Source: Fasciolopsis buskii
Taxonomy: Eukaryota; Platyhelminthes; Trematoda; Plagiorchiida; Fasciolidae
Direction of reading: 5' to 3'
Assembly (NCBI GenBank): GCA_008360955.1
Contig: LUCM01000822.1
Location: 196,798 to 260,797 of the forward strand
Length of the DNA stretch: 64,000 nt
Both the position numbers and the translations under genes were made by a program. Of this stretch, positions 44,908-58,210 are shown piece by piece; the stretch's first letter is position 1, and the number at the start of each line of letters is the position of its first letter. The notes under the pieces are model-generated. The model saw nothing but the letters and a program-made list of their open reading frames with translations. It was not told where the DNA came from and ran no database searches.

Positions 44908-45845
44908 AAACAAAAATAGACAGTCTGGTATTTATTGTATTTAATTTTATTTCGAATGTGCTACCTTACGTAAAGGCATCCGCACGCTCTCGTATTGCAT
45001 CCGTATAAAGTTATAAGAAATCGAATATCCTTACAACTGTTGGGTGAAAATGAATTGTACATCTGAAAAGTTCATGACCCCATGTTATACATTATGATTG
45101 AATGCATATCTATATGGATACCTAATTCATGGCCGAATGGAGTATTGCGGATGAAGAAAAAATAAACCTTCGCTTGTCGTAACACTTATTACTCGTGGGT
45201 TTATTGTGTTAGTTTTTCGATACTCTCCATCAACATCACTTGTTGTCATCACGAATCAAAGTTCGTCTGCGGACTGGGTACTTACCTGCCTGTCCAGACT
45301 AAAGTGCGCGGTTCTCCTAAGATTTGGGGGGGGTCCACTGCTTTTAGTTAGAAGATCGAATATGCAAGGCAGCTGATCGAGACGGTTTTCGCAACCTGTT
45401 TTAAGGCGGTGATTGGTATTCTGGTTTAAATTCTTTTGGATTACCTTCGACCATGGACTGGAAACTCCTAGGACTCTCATTCGAACTATTGACCGAGAAT
45501 TTCGTTTCTTACTTGCGCCCAGGCACATAAGGGCTCACAAACAGGCAAGGAAATTGACTTTCTTTTTAGTGGCGAATCAGTAAAATGGAAAACCAGAATC
45601 GAGCGTTGCACTGCGATCTAGATTTTTCTGTTGTCTTGTCAGTCCAGCTTTGTCATACAAGATGGGTGCTTCGTCCTCGCGACAAATTCGCTTTACGATG
45701 GATAAAATTTATTGGACAAAGGCCACTCTAATGTATTTTCTCTATATCATTTAGTTTGCTCATATCTCACGTTTTTGTTTGTGAAAGAAAAATCTTGATG
45801 TTTCTTACGAACTAGTCTCAATATTTTGTTCTCCTCCTCATCTAG
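44908..45845. other. Intron 4, right end: no recognised element
   Basis: Nothing recognised. It ends in CTCATCTAG before the last PP2A exon. Confidence 0.4.
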
Positions 45846-46139
45846 GTTGCTCAAGCACTAAGCAAACTAGGCTCTCAATTGAATAAGAAAGACTTGGATG
45901 TCGAAGTGCATCAGTGTTTGCGGCGACTTGCCGAAGATCCTGATCGCGATGTGAAATTCTACGCGTTTGAGGCTCTGGAAACTTTACACTTGGACGCGAA
46001 TGGTGATCATGCGAGTGATGACGGTGATGTGGTAATGACTCCAGTTCAAACCGAATCCACTGCTCCGGTGTCTACAAGCGAGCCGAACATCTCAGAACCG
46101 GAACCTTTTTCTCTTCCACCCGAACAACAGCAAGCGTGA
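45846..46139 (+). CDS. PPP2R1: PP2A scaffold subunit A, last exon with C-terminal tail
   Basis: 97 codons and TGA (46137-46139). V-A-Q-A-L-S-K-L-G and LAEDPDRDVKFYAFEALETL match the last HEAT of human PPP2R1A (LTQDQDVDVKYFAQEAL), where the human protein ends almost at once. Here about 48 more residues follow (45993-46136). They start acidic (DGDHASDDGD-like) and continue rich in Ser, Thr, Pro and Glu, ending PPEQQQA. The acceptor is TCATCTAG at 45845. No canonical AATAAA was noticed in the few hundred bases after the stop, so the 3' end of the transcript is not placed. Confidence 0.92.
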   Translation, partial: VAQALSKLGSQLNKKDLDVEVHQCLRRLAEDPDRDVKFYAFEALETLHLDANGDHASDDGDVVMTPVQTESTAPVSTSEPNISEPEPFSLPPEQQQA

Positions 46140-48384
46140 CTTAGTGTTAGCTAAGCAACGCAAGTCTGCCGATCAAATTTTCGCTCTCTGATCCCACTTG
46201 ATATGCGTTCCACTTATTCAAGAAAAAGGGAGCGCGCATCTACATAGCCGGTGGTGACCAAAGCTTAATTAGGAATCTACAATCGCACTGTGTTGTTTTT
46301 CTACTTATTTCTCTGTTTTTTCCGAAACTTTATTGCTTACATCCAGGCTTTGGGGTTAACCCCTTTTTCCATGGATGACAAAAATTGCGTCTGTTTGTTT
46401 CTGTTCATATTATCCTTACTGACATTGCCGTGGATCTCACGTAGATTGGATTGTTCATTGCAGTGGTTTGCTCCTTTGACTTTCGTCGATCGAACCCTGT
46501 AACTCGGTGAAAAAGACAACAGTCGGTCGGGCTTACCTCGCTGTTTAACGCCTAACACTAATAATGTGGGTGTTGGGGGCGACTCGATTTAAAGCAATTC
46601 GTACGGGTCGTTTAGTTACATTTTTCGTCAGATCCACCTTCTGTTTTTGCCGTTCAGTTCCCATTGCTGCTACGGTTCTAATTCACACGCAGGCGATTCA
46701 TACAATGTCCATACAAAACACGATCGATTATGCTAAGCTTTTTTTCATGCTCATGCAAAATCCGTCGATTCTGCTTGCTTCTCATTGAAAACGATGAGCA
46801 GATGGTGCCCACACCAGGTTTGTTTTCAAACAGTAGTTCTAACCTTCTTCCGAGACGGTGCTTTTTGCATTTGCCATTCGGTTGATTGGTTGAACTTTGT
46901 CTCCATATCGACTAGGAGACAGTTTACTCGATTTTCTCGCAAAACTATCCCTTGTAGTTTGCGATTTTTTGTCTCTGCTCTGTGCCCTCCGACGAAGAAA
47001 TCTTCGCGTTCTATTGCCTTTGTGGCGAGCCTAGGTTTTGCCTCCCCCACGCATCTGCCTCGGTTCTGGATAATATGGACACCAAGACAAGAAGAAGAAC
47101 AAGAGGAAGACATTCATATACCCTAACTGCTCATGGAAACCCTGTTCTTAAATTGACTGACTTGTGTACATTTATCCGCATGGTCACTGACATACCTACA
47201 AAACCACGCCCAAATACACACATCTTGCATAAGTATGTGAAAATATACATGCATAAATACGTACACAAAACATTACTGTACTACTCTGATAAGACTAGAC
47301 TGATTAATAAGTTTGAAATACGCGCAGACTCGCGATAATCCATGTTGATTTTGCAATTTTCGTCCTGAAGTTGTTCCAACTTGTAACGACTGCTAATTTT
47401 TATCTTAAGCAATGGCGAAGGATGCTATAGTAATATTCTAGTTGTGGAGAATGTCGATCCCCAGCCGGGATAGCTTGTTTATTTGTGGTGGAACCTGTCC
47501 TGGGATCGAGCCCCAGTTGGTGTTACGCAGCCTGTTCGCTAATTCCGAAGCCGTTCTACTCAGTAGTAACAACCAGTCGTTTCGTTGGTCGAGTATAAGT
47601 AAGCATCGAATTAAGTAACTGTGAAGTGAGCGTAAATCTGTGCTTCATGCTCATCTGAGTTGTGAAAAGGAAACTGCATAGGAATCAAGGTCAAGAGTCA
47701 CACAACAATTGATGACAATGAGGATCAAGTGTTCAAAGATATATGGGGGTAGCGGCAACTTGCACAGTGCGCAGGCTTCAGGGTCGGCCGTGAATGGATA
47801 TATTGTATGGTATTTAAAATCTCCATTGACGGGTCCTCTTTTGATTTACATTTTGATTACCATGAATGCAATATGAAAAAGAGGCTTTCCAGTTCTATGT
47901 AAGTGATCGCAAAAGGAATTGCATGCTTTTGGTTCGAAGTGGCTTTATGTGCAGCTGGAACTGTCACGGCTTTGTCGTCAAATGAAATGGAGGCCTGACT
48001 GTCATTTAATTTGTTTCACGAATTTCACTTACGAATAATTGGCCATAGGTAATGTTTTGGCTTTTATTCCTGGAGTGGGAAATGAACAAGACAGTAATGA
48101 GAACATGTCTAACTTTATCTCTCCAGTTGTTCAAAATAAGCTTGGTATTCGTCCACTGATGTTCGCGACGATTTGGGGGTCGTTTGGATGGAACGTATTT
48201 GAGCAAGCATACAAAAATCGTCTTGTCACGAATCAGTAGTTCCCCCCCCAAGTCACAGCGAAAATGTTACAGATATTAAACTGGACGTGAGTGTTAGAGT
48301 TTTTTCTAATAAGAAATTAAGTTGAATACACGAACTTTCGAATGCGAACCAAATTTTTCCCATAAATCTATTTTTATACGTGTG
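46140..48384. other. PP2A 3' flank; no further gene recognised
   Basis: It includes the 3' untranslated region at its left end. Frames up to 118 codons (46785-47126, 46982-47338) lack motifs. A sequence near 47490 resembles a lone B-box without a convincing A-box. Confidence 0.4.
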
Positions 48385-48650
48385 AGTAGTAGGAGATTGA
48401 ATGTTTTCATGAAGTTGAACAAACCGTTCACAGCCTGCCCGGTAGCGTAATGGCTAAGGCGTTCGACTCAGAATCGTTCGTTTCGGATTCGCGTCCCAGT
48501 TCGGGCGCGGTGGATATGCACTGCTGATGATTCCTAACAAGGATGAAACAGCTGTACACTGCTTCCATGGTTTCTTTATCGTGAGTTGAGCGGTGATATC
48601 ACATGGTGAATTATTTCATAAAATCTAATTTAATAGGAGATTAGCTGTTC
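48385..48650 (+). mobile_element. tRNA-derived SINE, family 1, with hammerhead-like arm
   Basis: The tRNA-like head is at ~48436-48510, with A-box TAGCGTAATGG (48443-48453) and B-box GGATTCGCGTCC (48485-48496). A 140-base arm containing the hammerhead candidate follows. The arm's end (GTGATATCACATGGTGAATT) is shared with 32720-32670 on the - strand. Upstream, 48385-48415 (AGTAGTAGGAGATTG...) is an inverted tail piece like the left edge of the SINE at 24953. This matches the plan of the Schistosoma Sm-alpha retroposons (pol III head plus hammerhead). Confidence 0.7.
48518..48562 (+). ncRNA. Hammerhead-ribozyme candidate in SINE
   Basis: CTGATGA (48524-48530), a 14-base stem-loop II (48531-48544, TCC/GGA pairs with a T-T mismatch next to the core), GAAA (48545-48548), a minimal helix III (A548-T555, C549-G554, A550-T553) and the cleavage triplet G-T-A, predicting cleavage after 48556. 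Stem I pairs 48518-48523 with 48557-48562 at five of six positions. All core bases are present in order. Weak points are the short stem II with its mismatch and a helix III loop of two to four bases. Activity is not shown by sequence. Confidence 0.5.
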
Positions 48651-49379
48651 TATACGGCACGTAGGATTTCAGAATGTTTGGGTTTGTGATATTTTTCGTC
48701 AGCCTGTAAAATAGTTTTTAGAAAATTCGATTTCACATTTGAACTATGAACGATAACAATCTTGAGGCTACAGGGGAACCTGTCAGCCAGGAGCACCACG
48801 CGTTCAAAAAAATAGGAAAATCACTACATGATTTCGAAAGAACTGGCCTAGGACAGGCAATAATTAATTCGGTGATATTGTCAAGCCAATCAGTTGAAAA
48901 ATAGGCTTCTCAGTGGCGAGTGCTGCTCGTTCCCCTATTTCCCTCGACGGGAAAGAATTTCCGTGTGCAACTGACATCATATAGGTTGTATTGGTCTTGC
49001 TCGAAATCATACTCCGCTACGGAAACCAAGTAGATAACGGTAGTTTCCAGACGAGTTCGTCTACTTACTAGGAATCAGTAGCACGAAGGAAACGAGAAAA
49101 TGGTGCAGCCGAAATGATTGCTGTTGGCTTGCTCGAAAATCTTAAGTTACGGAGGCGTTTGGCGCACAACTTCAAATCATGTTCTAAGTATATCTCCATA
49201 TATAATAGACAAAGAACGAAACTACAGGATCGTCAACAAAGTGGTGGATCGTTTTAGTTTACGGACCCGTAACGAGATATTGAGAATTTAACCAACCGTG
49301 ATCAGCACGCGCCATTGTACTCAGGCAACTGGTTAATGGGTCTTTTGGATGTCAATTACGGAGATGTAAGTCACCTACT
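48651..49379. other. Unassigned stretch
   Basis: No recognised element or motif. Confidence 0.4.
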
Positions 49380-49560
49380 TTAATCAAGTTCGTAGTATGT
49401 TTCCTCATTTTCCACTGTCAAGTCATCTGTTGGTTTGCACCTGGCTTGTTTCAATCCCAGAGAGGGACGGAGGTCAGAGCTGGGTTTGTAAGCGTGCGTA
49501 TGCCACACACAACAAGTGGCCCAACCAAAGAAGCGAACTGGCCTGAGTACGTTCTGATCC
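49380..49560 (-). mobile_element. LINE C-terminal fragment (RTE-like)
   Basis: On the - strand LRPVRFFGWATCC...HTHAYKP, then GLKQARCKPTDDLT, which parallels RLRWLGHVLRM, RLPYRALF and the KPCGGQQMTW end of copy 3. It is diverged. It lies on the far side of the 891-bp repeat from the related fragment at 50620-50800. Confidence 0.55.
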
Positions 49561-49710
49561 AAGCATTTCGCTTTGACGAGTTTTGTTATGCAAACGCAAA
49601 GACCCAGTTTGCCTAACTACTCATTGTATCTTGGGAACAATACAGTAAGGATCAATTATTAGGTCGATTTACGACCCATGGGGATCTCATGTCGTGTGCA
49701 TTGAATCAAA

Positions 49711-50601
49711 GCCGTCTGGTGTTACAGTTCACCGATGTCCAAACGCTCACGGGCTTTGCACGTCTGAAAGTAGGGATTTACGTATAGAACTGGGTTGATC
49801 GTAACATAGTCATTAACCATTCACAAGAACGGCCTTGTGATTAGTCGATGATGCAATTTGGTGACTAGAGGTCAGATGCTTGGGGCGTTAGCATTTAGTT
49901 TACTCACTAAGTTCATTTGACAAAAGAACATTATGCTTCTTTAATCTGCCCGCTCCATTCTGTGCTGTCCCGTACTTTCGAGCAACATCCGTCACAACCA
50001 CACTGCATCTTGACGTGGTGTGATGGCTTGTGTGTTGTCATTTTCTGTCGACTCAGAATGGTTGAGGATATGTGCGTTTGTACAATTAGATTATTCGTAT
50101 GTTGGCTACTGTCGCATTTTCTTTTCCCGCTCCTGTGAGTCTACTCCCCGTCCCGTTTGCGTATTCATTCTTTCTTGTACAAGGGACAATTGTGGAAGAA
50201 AGGCAGCGGTCACTGGGGCTCGTTCGTTTGTCTTACTAACGCCTAGCGATCAAGACGATGATGATTCGAGCAACATCATTTCTAGCAAATTTTGCTTCGA
50301 TGAAAACTGTGCAGTGGATTGGAACGGATGCGGCGGGAAACCACATGCGCAATGTTGTGCTATTTGATCTGTCTAGTTTAACGATCTGAATGCACACTTT
50401 TCGATTGTGTCTTATGATGTACGCTCATGAAAGTATGCATAACACACTATTTAAAACAAATCATTTTGAGACCTCATCAGGTCGAGTGAATTGGGTCGAG
50501 TAAATTTGCTGATGAGTTTTTGCTGGACTGTCGGACTGGTTGGACATACAGTGGCTTTGCATCTGCTTTGATGTTATGTGGTGTTGTAGTGGTTCTATCG
50601 A
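49711..50601. repeat. 891-bp near-identical direct repeat, copy B
   Basis: Partner of 18632-19522, including the same composite RTE-derived element at 49984-50271. Past 50601 the two loci become unrelated at once. Confidence 0.9.
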
Positions 50602-50619
50602 ACAAAGGTATCATGTATA

Positions 50620-50870
50620 CAGGCTGCTGTTGAGACGTAGGCGTGTGTTCGCCATGCGTTAAGCGTGACACACCCGAGGAAGTTTAGAGATGCTTAATGC
50701 TATATGACCGTACGTTGTGAATCAGCATTTATAATTTTGACTGTTCTTGAAGTCCCTCCATCCAATCCTAGCGCTGTTGCGCATGCATGATTGATCGTCG
50801 GTGTATTTTTCCGGAGCGGCAGTGGTCAAGTTGACTGAGCATCCGTCATCACCGTGATCAGAACCTTGAA
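50620..50870 (-). mobile_element. LINE C-terminal fragment (RTE-like)
   Basis: On the - strand the block around 50765-50740 (RIGWRDFKNSQ) matches ARIGWSDRVSN of copies 1 and 3, and a residual RMANTRLRL follows near 50655, compare RMTNTRLPYR. It probably belonged to the same old copy as 49380-49560, split by the 891-bp repeat. Confidence 0.5.
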
Positions 50871-53800
50871 TTTTAGATCCGCCGGGCGCTTCGGTTCTAG
50901 ACGGCAGTTCACTACGGTCCAGCTTTTTACCGAACCGGACCTGTTGATATCTTATGTGGCTTTGTACAACTGCATTTTTCGGGGTCACTACTGTCACTTT
51001 TCATTCATGACAATGAGTTGTATCGTTTTTCTGAAATCGAGGTTACAACTTTTGGACAAGATTAAGTCTTTCAATCTGTACCAATTTAGGATTTATTGGA
51101 GTATCCATCACACTGTACTGAGTAGATGTACTAGTATCACCAAGACTTTTCTTGGTCCTAGCGCTTACAAATGAAAGAAGTATTGGCAATTATCGTGAAG
51201 CACATAAATGTTTCTCTTATTTTATCTGTTCGCAACCGATATTAAGGCCACTGAACCACAGGTGATCAAATTTATTTGGTTCGCACACGAAAATGTATTC
51301 TTATTCGAGTTGGAAATTATCGGCAACTTGTTTCTGAGGTCACCAGATTCACTCTAATCCAAATCCATAAGTGCTAACGAAGTCGCTTGTTAGACAAACA
51401 CTCACTTTGTCGAGTATTCCAGTCACAAATTTGTGTGCGTTCAAAATCTGAAGCTAATGATTCAGTAATTTAGATATCTTAAGTTCACTACGGTTTGATA
51501 ATCACTGTTGATCATGGACGGAAGAATTTTTATTTTGAAGAAATCTTGATTTGCATGCACGTCGACCTTGCGTCTAGGTCATTTGAGCGCACTACGTTGG
51601 TAGCTTACGTTGGCACTGTGACAAGGAAGCAGTGAGCAAGAAACAGTAAGAGACCTTTTGGAACCACGGTTTAAGGCATGATGAGCTAACTGAACAATCT
51701 TACTCAATTCAAATGATTGTGCTTAAGCACCCCCAACCTTGTCAACCAACCAAGGTCATCACTTGCGTAATATTAAACGAGTGAACTATGTTAATCGCCT
51801 GTCGTTTACTCAAGAAACCAAACATTTCCACAAGTGAACAATAAATCAGTTGTTTTCTTGATAAAATTTTCCGGTAGAAGTTCTTTTCTCTTGTTGTGAG
51901 ACAGTGTGGTTCATGAAAAGCATATCTCACTGAGATTGTCTAAGGTATGTTAAATATCCCAGGGTGATCAGTCGACCAGCTACCTGCAAAAGAGACTAAA
52001 ATGAAAATCGCCAAGTACCTTGGTTTGAAAGACAAAAATAATTTTCTAATTTTGTGTTAGATGTTACATCAAAATGACGAAAAGTGTGCCGAAAATATTG
52101 ACGGGCCCATTCGGTTATCAGTGTTTATTGATTCCATATGTCTATCAATGTCAGCACCAAATGGTTAGGAATCAATCCCGTATTCTTCTCCCTAACTGGC
52201 TTGTAAAATATCTTGCTTGAGATGTACAAACATTGGCTAAAATAAACTGTGGACTAAATTTCCAGCATGTGGGCTCATTAATTATTATCATAACAAACTT
52301 CTTTTGCTGCAAAGCTTTGTCGCTTCTCGATGAAAAATAGGAATTCAAATTCGAAAATTTTGTTCTTTATGTTGTGGCATTATGAAGCCGCGGATATTCA
52401 CGTGATGCTTGTTACATGCGTTCTCTAGACTGATCCTCGGTTGAGTAGAAAAACTAAACGCATGTGCTCAGTGCATCACGTTAACCAGCAGACATTTCAA
52501 ATGACCGGTCAGTGGTCTCTGTTTGCGAATGAAAAAACGAGAGGGTGAAGTCCACTTACAGATGTGAATTTTGCACAGACTTCACTGGCACATCGCACAG
52601 GCCATAAAATGAGTTTTGCAATGAAGTTACCGCAATCAATTGCATACACTAATCTGCTTGCTGTAAGAATGATGTCGGAGGATATAGTATATTGTATTAA
52701 GTTCCGCTGAATCTGTCAAATGCATACGCCACCTTGAGTATTTTATGAATTTATCTTGCGCATAACACATCATGTGCAGCATACACACGACTGTAGAATC
52801 GCCGACGCGGGTCCCACTGTCGATCAGGTAGAGGACTCGAGATGATTATTCAGATACAAACGGATATATCACACTGATAGTACTAGGGTTACAAAACACC
52901 TGAGCTGCATGTGTTCAACTTGGTGATTTTTGAGATATCCAGTAAACTAGCTCTGACCATATAACTACATGCTTTTACAACCGATTGATACCAGGTCCTA
53001 AGGCTGATACGCGTACGGCATGTTTTCATTGTCATCATTGAACTTATTCGGGTAATGAGAGCTTGAGTTATTGACTTATCAAATGGTTTTCTACAACCTG
53101 AGTGGTCCAGATTGATGACTAAAAACTGTCTTCAGCTTCTTATGTTACACTCTGTTCCTCAAGAGCCAAAACACCTAATCGTAGTAGGTCTTTTCTACGC
53201 CAAGTCGAACGGTTCTGGATGAAGTGTACCGTCGAGGAAAACAATGCGGTTGTGTCTAACTGACTGCACTGCATAGTACTTATTCACTTACGCGCGTGCT
53301 TCCTGGAACACAACCAAACTATTTTGGTTGTTCATACCCTGGCAAACTGGGAGCTATCACAACCAAACAATTATTTTTGATGGAATTTATCCGCACCCAT
53401 TGTTTTTCGAATATTCTTTAATTAATAGTTATGATCTTTTAATTGCCAGCACGAAAACTCTGAAAGTTCGTTCTCCTGTTTTTCTGTCTATCCACCTGAC
53501 TGTATGCCTGTCTATCTCCTTCTCTCTCTTTCTCTCGTCCTCTCCATCTTATTTCCAATCGCCAACCTGGAAAACCATGAAGCAAGTGAACTTGATGGTT
53601 CCACTTGGCAAAGAGAAAATCTTCGTAAGATTATCACTAATCGCTAGCATTTTATATACTGCTAAGTTAACTAACCGGTCGCAGACAGAGTGGGGCGCAT
53701 GTGAACGAGGAAAGTGGTGAATAATATTCATGACTATGTAAGGATTTTTGGGAGTGCAGAAACATATCGTCGTCGGAAATGTTTGTAACTAGCCGACATT

Positions 53801-56800
53801 TCCCGTTTTCAGTCGATCGTAAATCTGCCTTGAGAAGATAACTTAGTGTCAGCTCATTCCAAACATTCCTGACTAGTCTGTTTTTCCTATTTAAAACCTC
53901 CAAATAACATAGCACACGACGCGTCGTCTTATCGGTGCGGTCAGGAATACTTTCGGTTCCGATATATTGATATTTCCGACTGTTTCTTCAGTTCGTACTG
54001 ATTCCAAGGTGTAGTTCGTTACGACGAATTATTCAACCTGTTGCCCAAATTGTCAGCTTTTCGAGGATAAACAGGCCATGTCTTTTGGTAATAGCCAGAC
54101 AACGAGCAAATTTCCCTAGATGGCTCTGATTGTTAGGTACGGGGAGATAAAATCTAACAAATCACAATCGACGGAATTGTAACCAGCCTTAAATCTGTCA
54201 GATTATACATTATAGGGTTATTATATCCACGGGGCTAGATAACTGTACATGCCTTAATTGGAAAATCATGAAAGTAGAGAAAAGATGAATTGAAACTAAT
54301 TTTGTAAGGTAAAAGGAAGTTGACAGTTATTCGAGCAGAACAAACAATGCTGACTTATGTGTGTAGAAAATACATGGGAGGCAGTACAGACCGCGGTCAT
54401 CACCGTACAACGACTCCGACGCTGTCCGTCTTTCAAACCTTGGGATGTTGTCTTCTAAGCCTAGCAGGTTCACAGATTTCTAGTTGTGCTTATTCAAGGT
54501 TTTACACCGATTGAATATTGGCCTTAAAATCTCCGATTTATTTGAGAAACAAATGCAAGGTCCGTTTCCTGAGTAATCACTCCTACAGATTGAGGACGCC
54601 AGGAATAAAACTTCAATGTAATTGGAGGAAGGTACTCATCTACGAGTAACAGTAATCTTATTATAGGGTTACATAAAGCTGTGAGATCGAATTAGTAAGC
54701 GTTTATTTGTTGCCCTGGTTTGGATAACATGTAATTTTTTAACTGGGAAGAAGGGTTTATGAATTAAAATCCTTTGACTTTTCGTTCCTCTTTTCGCAAC
54801 AGTGTTAACCATTTGTCGCCAAAAAATGGAACCAAAGCCCTATCTCACTTTTTAAACATTGTAGAAGTAAAACAAGTATAGAAGTGACGGTTTTGGGGAA
54901 TCAAATTAAATCGTGTGATCAAAGAGAAAGTTAAAATGTGCGTATCAAAATTTTAATTATTCGAATCGGAATCAAGACGCTGGTACCAACCTATTCCTCC
55001 TTAACTTTTAAACATTTCTAACGTAAATTGCAAGGGGAGTTTCGTTTCATGAATGGAACAATGGACCTGATAATCGGAAGTTTTCTTTTTTATTGTGGAA
55101 GTTCAACCTGGTTCATCAGGGCTGAACAGTTTGCTTTTCCCCAGAGGACGTCCACATGGGTCACGTGATATGCGAAGATCGCTTGTCCAGTGTAGAAACC
55201 GTAACCAGACTTGACTGACTTGTCAGTCAATGGGAAAAGCAGATGCCTTCGGAAGGGCAAAGCCAATTGGACAAAACACCAATCAGCAGACAGTCAACTG
55301 GATGTATGAGTTCTGGGCACTGGGTTTTCATGGCCACGTGGCGTGCTGTATAATGAGTTATTAGGTCATATTTATGCTAAGACCGACTCGGAACGAAAAA
55401 GTTTACATGGTGCTAGTGGAATTAAATTGATCAATTAGGTGGTTATATGAAGATATGATATGTGGCAAAGCGATTCATTTTGTTTCCGTTTCAATCAGCA
55501 GTTTTGGAAAAAAGAATATAGGCAGACGAAGTCGGCATTTTCAGTTCAAAAGAAAAAAATCACCATTCTGCCGAAGTCAAAGAAGAGAAATAAGAATTCT
55601 ATGCGTTCAGGTATCTAATCAGTCTAAAACTAGCTTGCAAAACCAGTAGACATCCGAAAAGCACATGAATTACCGAAGTGTCTCAGCCAGACAACGACGA
55701 AATGCTGATCCCATTATCTTGGAGCAAGGAAATGACGTTTGTTGTCTATGAAAGAGCTTAGATAGCCAAATGTGTCACCGTTTTACACGGAGATCCTCTG
55801 TTCTTACACATTTGCCACTGTTGGAAATGTTAGCTATTTTGAAAACTGCAAGTTTCAAGTATCTGGTCCAGCAGCGTCATTTGCGGCATTCCCCAGTAGG
55901 TATCGTTTTCCGAGGGAGATGTGTTAGAAATTGAATTAGTGATAAGTTTACATAACCTGACAGGGTCTGAATGCTGTAATCAATGAATTTGGTCGAGTAA
56001 AGTGTTATACATTTGATTTGGGGACAGTTTGATTTAATCATGTGGTGGTGGGAGTTGTTGATTGACAGGTTTTGTTGAAAACCCATTATCGGATCTACGA
56101 TTTTCTTTAAGAATTTTCTTAAATCTGTTTTTACGTATATATCCATGTTGAATTACGTTCTAGGCTTCTGAGAGAGTAATAATGGACTCCACGTGCAATG
56201 TTTCGACAAGTAATCTTCTGTTTATGATACTACAGAACATGTAGAAAGCGCTAGCAACAGCCTCCAGATGGGAACAATCAATTATCGAGAGTTATTGCAG
56301 CTTTTTTTGGAAATGAACTCTTTTCTCTTCGCGATGACGATATTCAACAGATACCAGTATTTGAGAACCGACGTCTTAGCAGGATCGTTCTTATGCAATC
56401 CCACCACCACATTGGCAGGAGATCGACGAGTCCGAGCCTTCGACTAACTTGGACTTCGCGACACCGGCTGGATCATGTGCTGCCCTTGCCAGTCTAATGT
56501 TTACAAAGCATAAATTTTTGGACGCGCACTAGGGCTCTCCGGAACTTTAACCGCATTGTCCATCTACAGTCCTTGAAGGGAGGAGTAGATTGCCTGAGGG
56601 CCCTACTGACTCCTTGCGTTTTCTTGTTTGGTATCCCCAAAACTACGGCCAATAACACTTAGAAACTCGGAATTTCTTAGTGCAGAAACGAAACTACTGT
56701 CTAACCTACTGCTCTGATTTACCATGGTGCACACTTTTACAGAAAAGGTCATCAAAAGGCAGTGCAGAAAGGCCACACAAAATTCAAAAGTTTCTTATTT

Positions 56801-58210
56801 GTTCAAACTCTCTTTTTCGACTATTTCATCGTTATCTGCCTAGTTTTGAGATCTGGATGGCAAATTGTTAGGCTCCACAATCATGATAAGTGCAAAGTCC
56901 TAGCGACTTATTCACACCTAGCTGATTTTCGATTGTGCAAAAATAACATGACACAAAAGGGGATAAATGGATAGCTGAGTTAAAAATTGAATAGCGAAAT
57001 TCGTACCATGTACTTGTGCTTTGTTTCGCCCGCATTTCATTGATTGTCAAGGCAGGAAGAGAAAACAAAGAAACGGACGAGTTCCAGGGTGATTGTAAAC
57101 TCAAGGTTGAATGCATAGGACAATTTTGTGAATTACTCATCCACACAGGAGTTTAATCGCTAAGGTGATTCGTTTGTTTTGGGCGCAAGGTTGCTGTATT
57201 TTGCAGACGAAAAAAACAAATGGTTTTCTTAAGGATCCGAAACCAAAGCTTTAAGTAAACTCAAACCTAAGCCGCGGGGTGGCATGTCCATAATCCTTTA
57301 TGTGAACAGGAATTGACTGTTAGGTTTCCGCAACTTCAGACGAAGCTGGTCGGACTGGATGATTAGTATACCTCTCTATCACTGACAACGGTGAGGATAT
57401 TGTCGAGTTTTTAATCTTATATACTACATTTACAAATGAAACTACAAGAAACACCAAGTTCAGAGCGAAGGTCACGAAACACAGAGAACTATGGAAGAAC
57501 TAGGGACCATGATTTCATGGTTACAACATCATAGTGATGACCACTTGACTACAAATGGTTTGCCCTTGAACCGTCACTGGTTGCTTGGGAATCAGGTTTA
57601 GGCCATCTGCTCCTGAATAAATGTCAGTCAGATTTGTACAGGGTATCGGAGATTTACTGCCAATCGTACACTTCAGTTAAAACATTACCCGAGAACGGTG
57701 TAAGTGAGGCGTCCTCAGCAGAAGCTGTTTGTGAGGTAGAATGATTCGGAATACTTTTTAAGCATAAAACCGAAAATAAACGTCTAAATCGATTATACTG
57801 CAACATTTAGAGCGAAATAGAAAGATAAATAGATAGAATCATAGATTGTGGACAAACTTCAGGTTAGAACAACAGCACAATCCAGACTTGAAGATTTTCC
57901 AAGGGAGAAAGTTCCTTCTCCCTCTTTTAAGATACATGATGAATAATTTTGGACTTATTTCATTGGATTACTGTTTGACTTACTCGGAATAAATATATCT
58001 TTCTAATTGGTTCACGTCATACTAGGAACATATTTACAACAATCCGAGTTTGATCACTGTATACCCCTTACTTTCATAGTCTAAATTCAGACTTTCATTC
58101 AATTGTTCCTAATCACTTGCCTACAAAGAAGTTCTGCTATATTTATCTCGTCAAAGTGTAACGAAAATTACTCGCACTTGAATCTTTCAATATTGGTATG
58201 CAAATAAGGA
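50871..58210. other. Long unassigned region
   Basis: More than 7 kb with no gene, RNA or repeat that I can support. It has many short frames and is AT-rich by eye. 53510-53545 is a CT-rich run. Decayed elements beyond visual recognition are possible. Confidence 0.35.

Noticed and set aside
13720..46139. PP2A exons as pieces of a pseudogene
   Set aside because: All five have intact frames, consistent splice sites and matching phases, and near-family conservation. A processed copy would lack introns.
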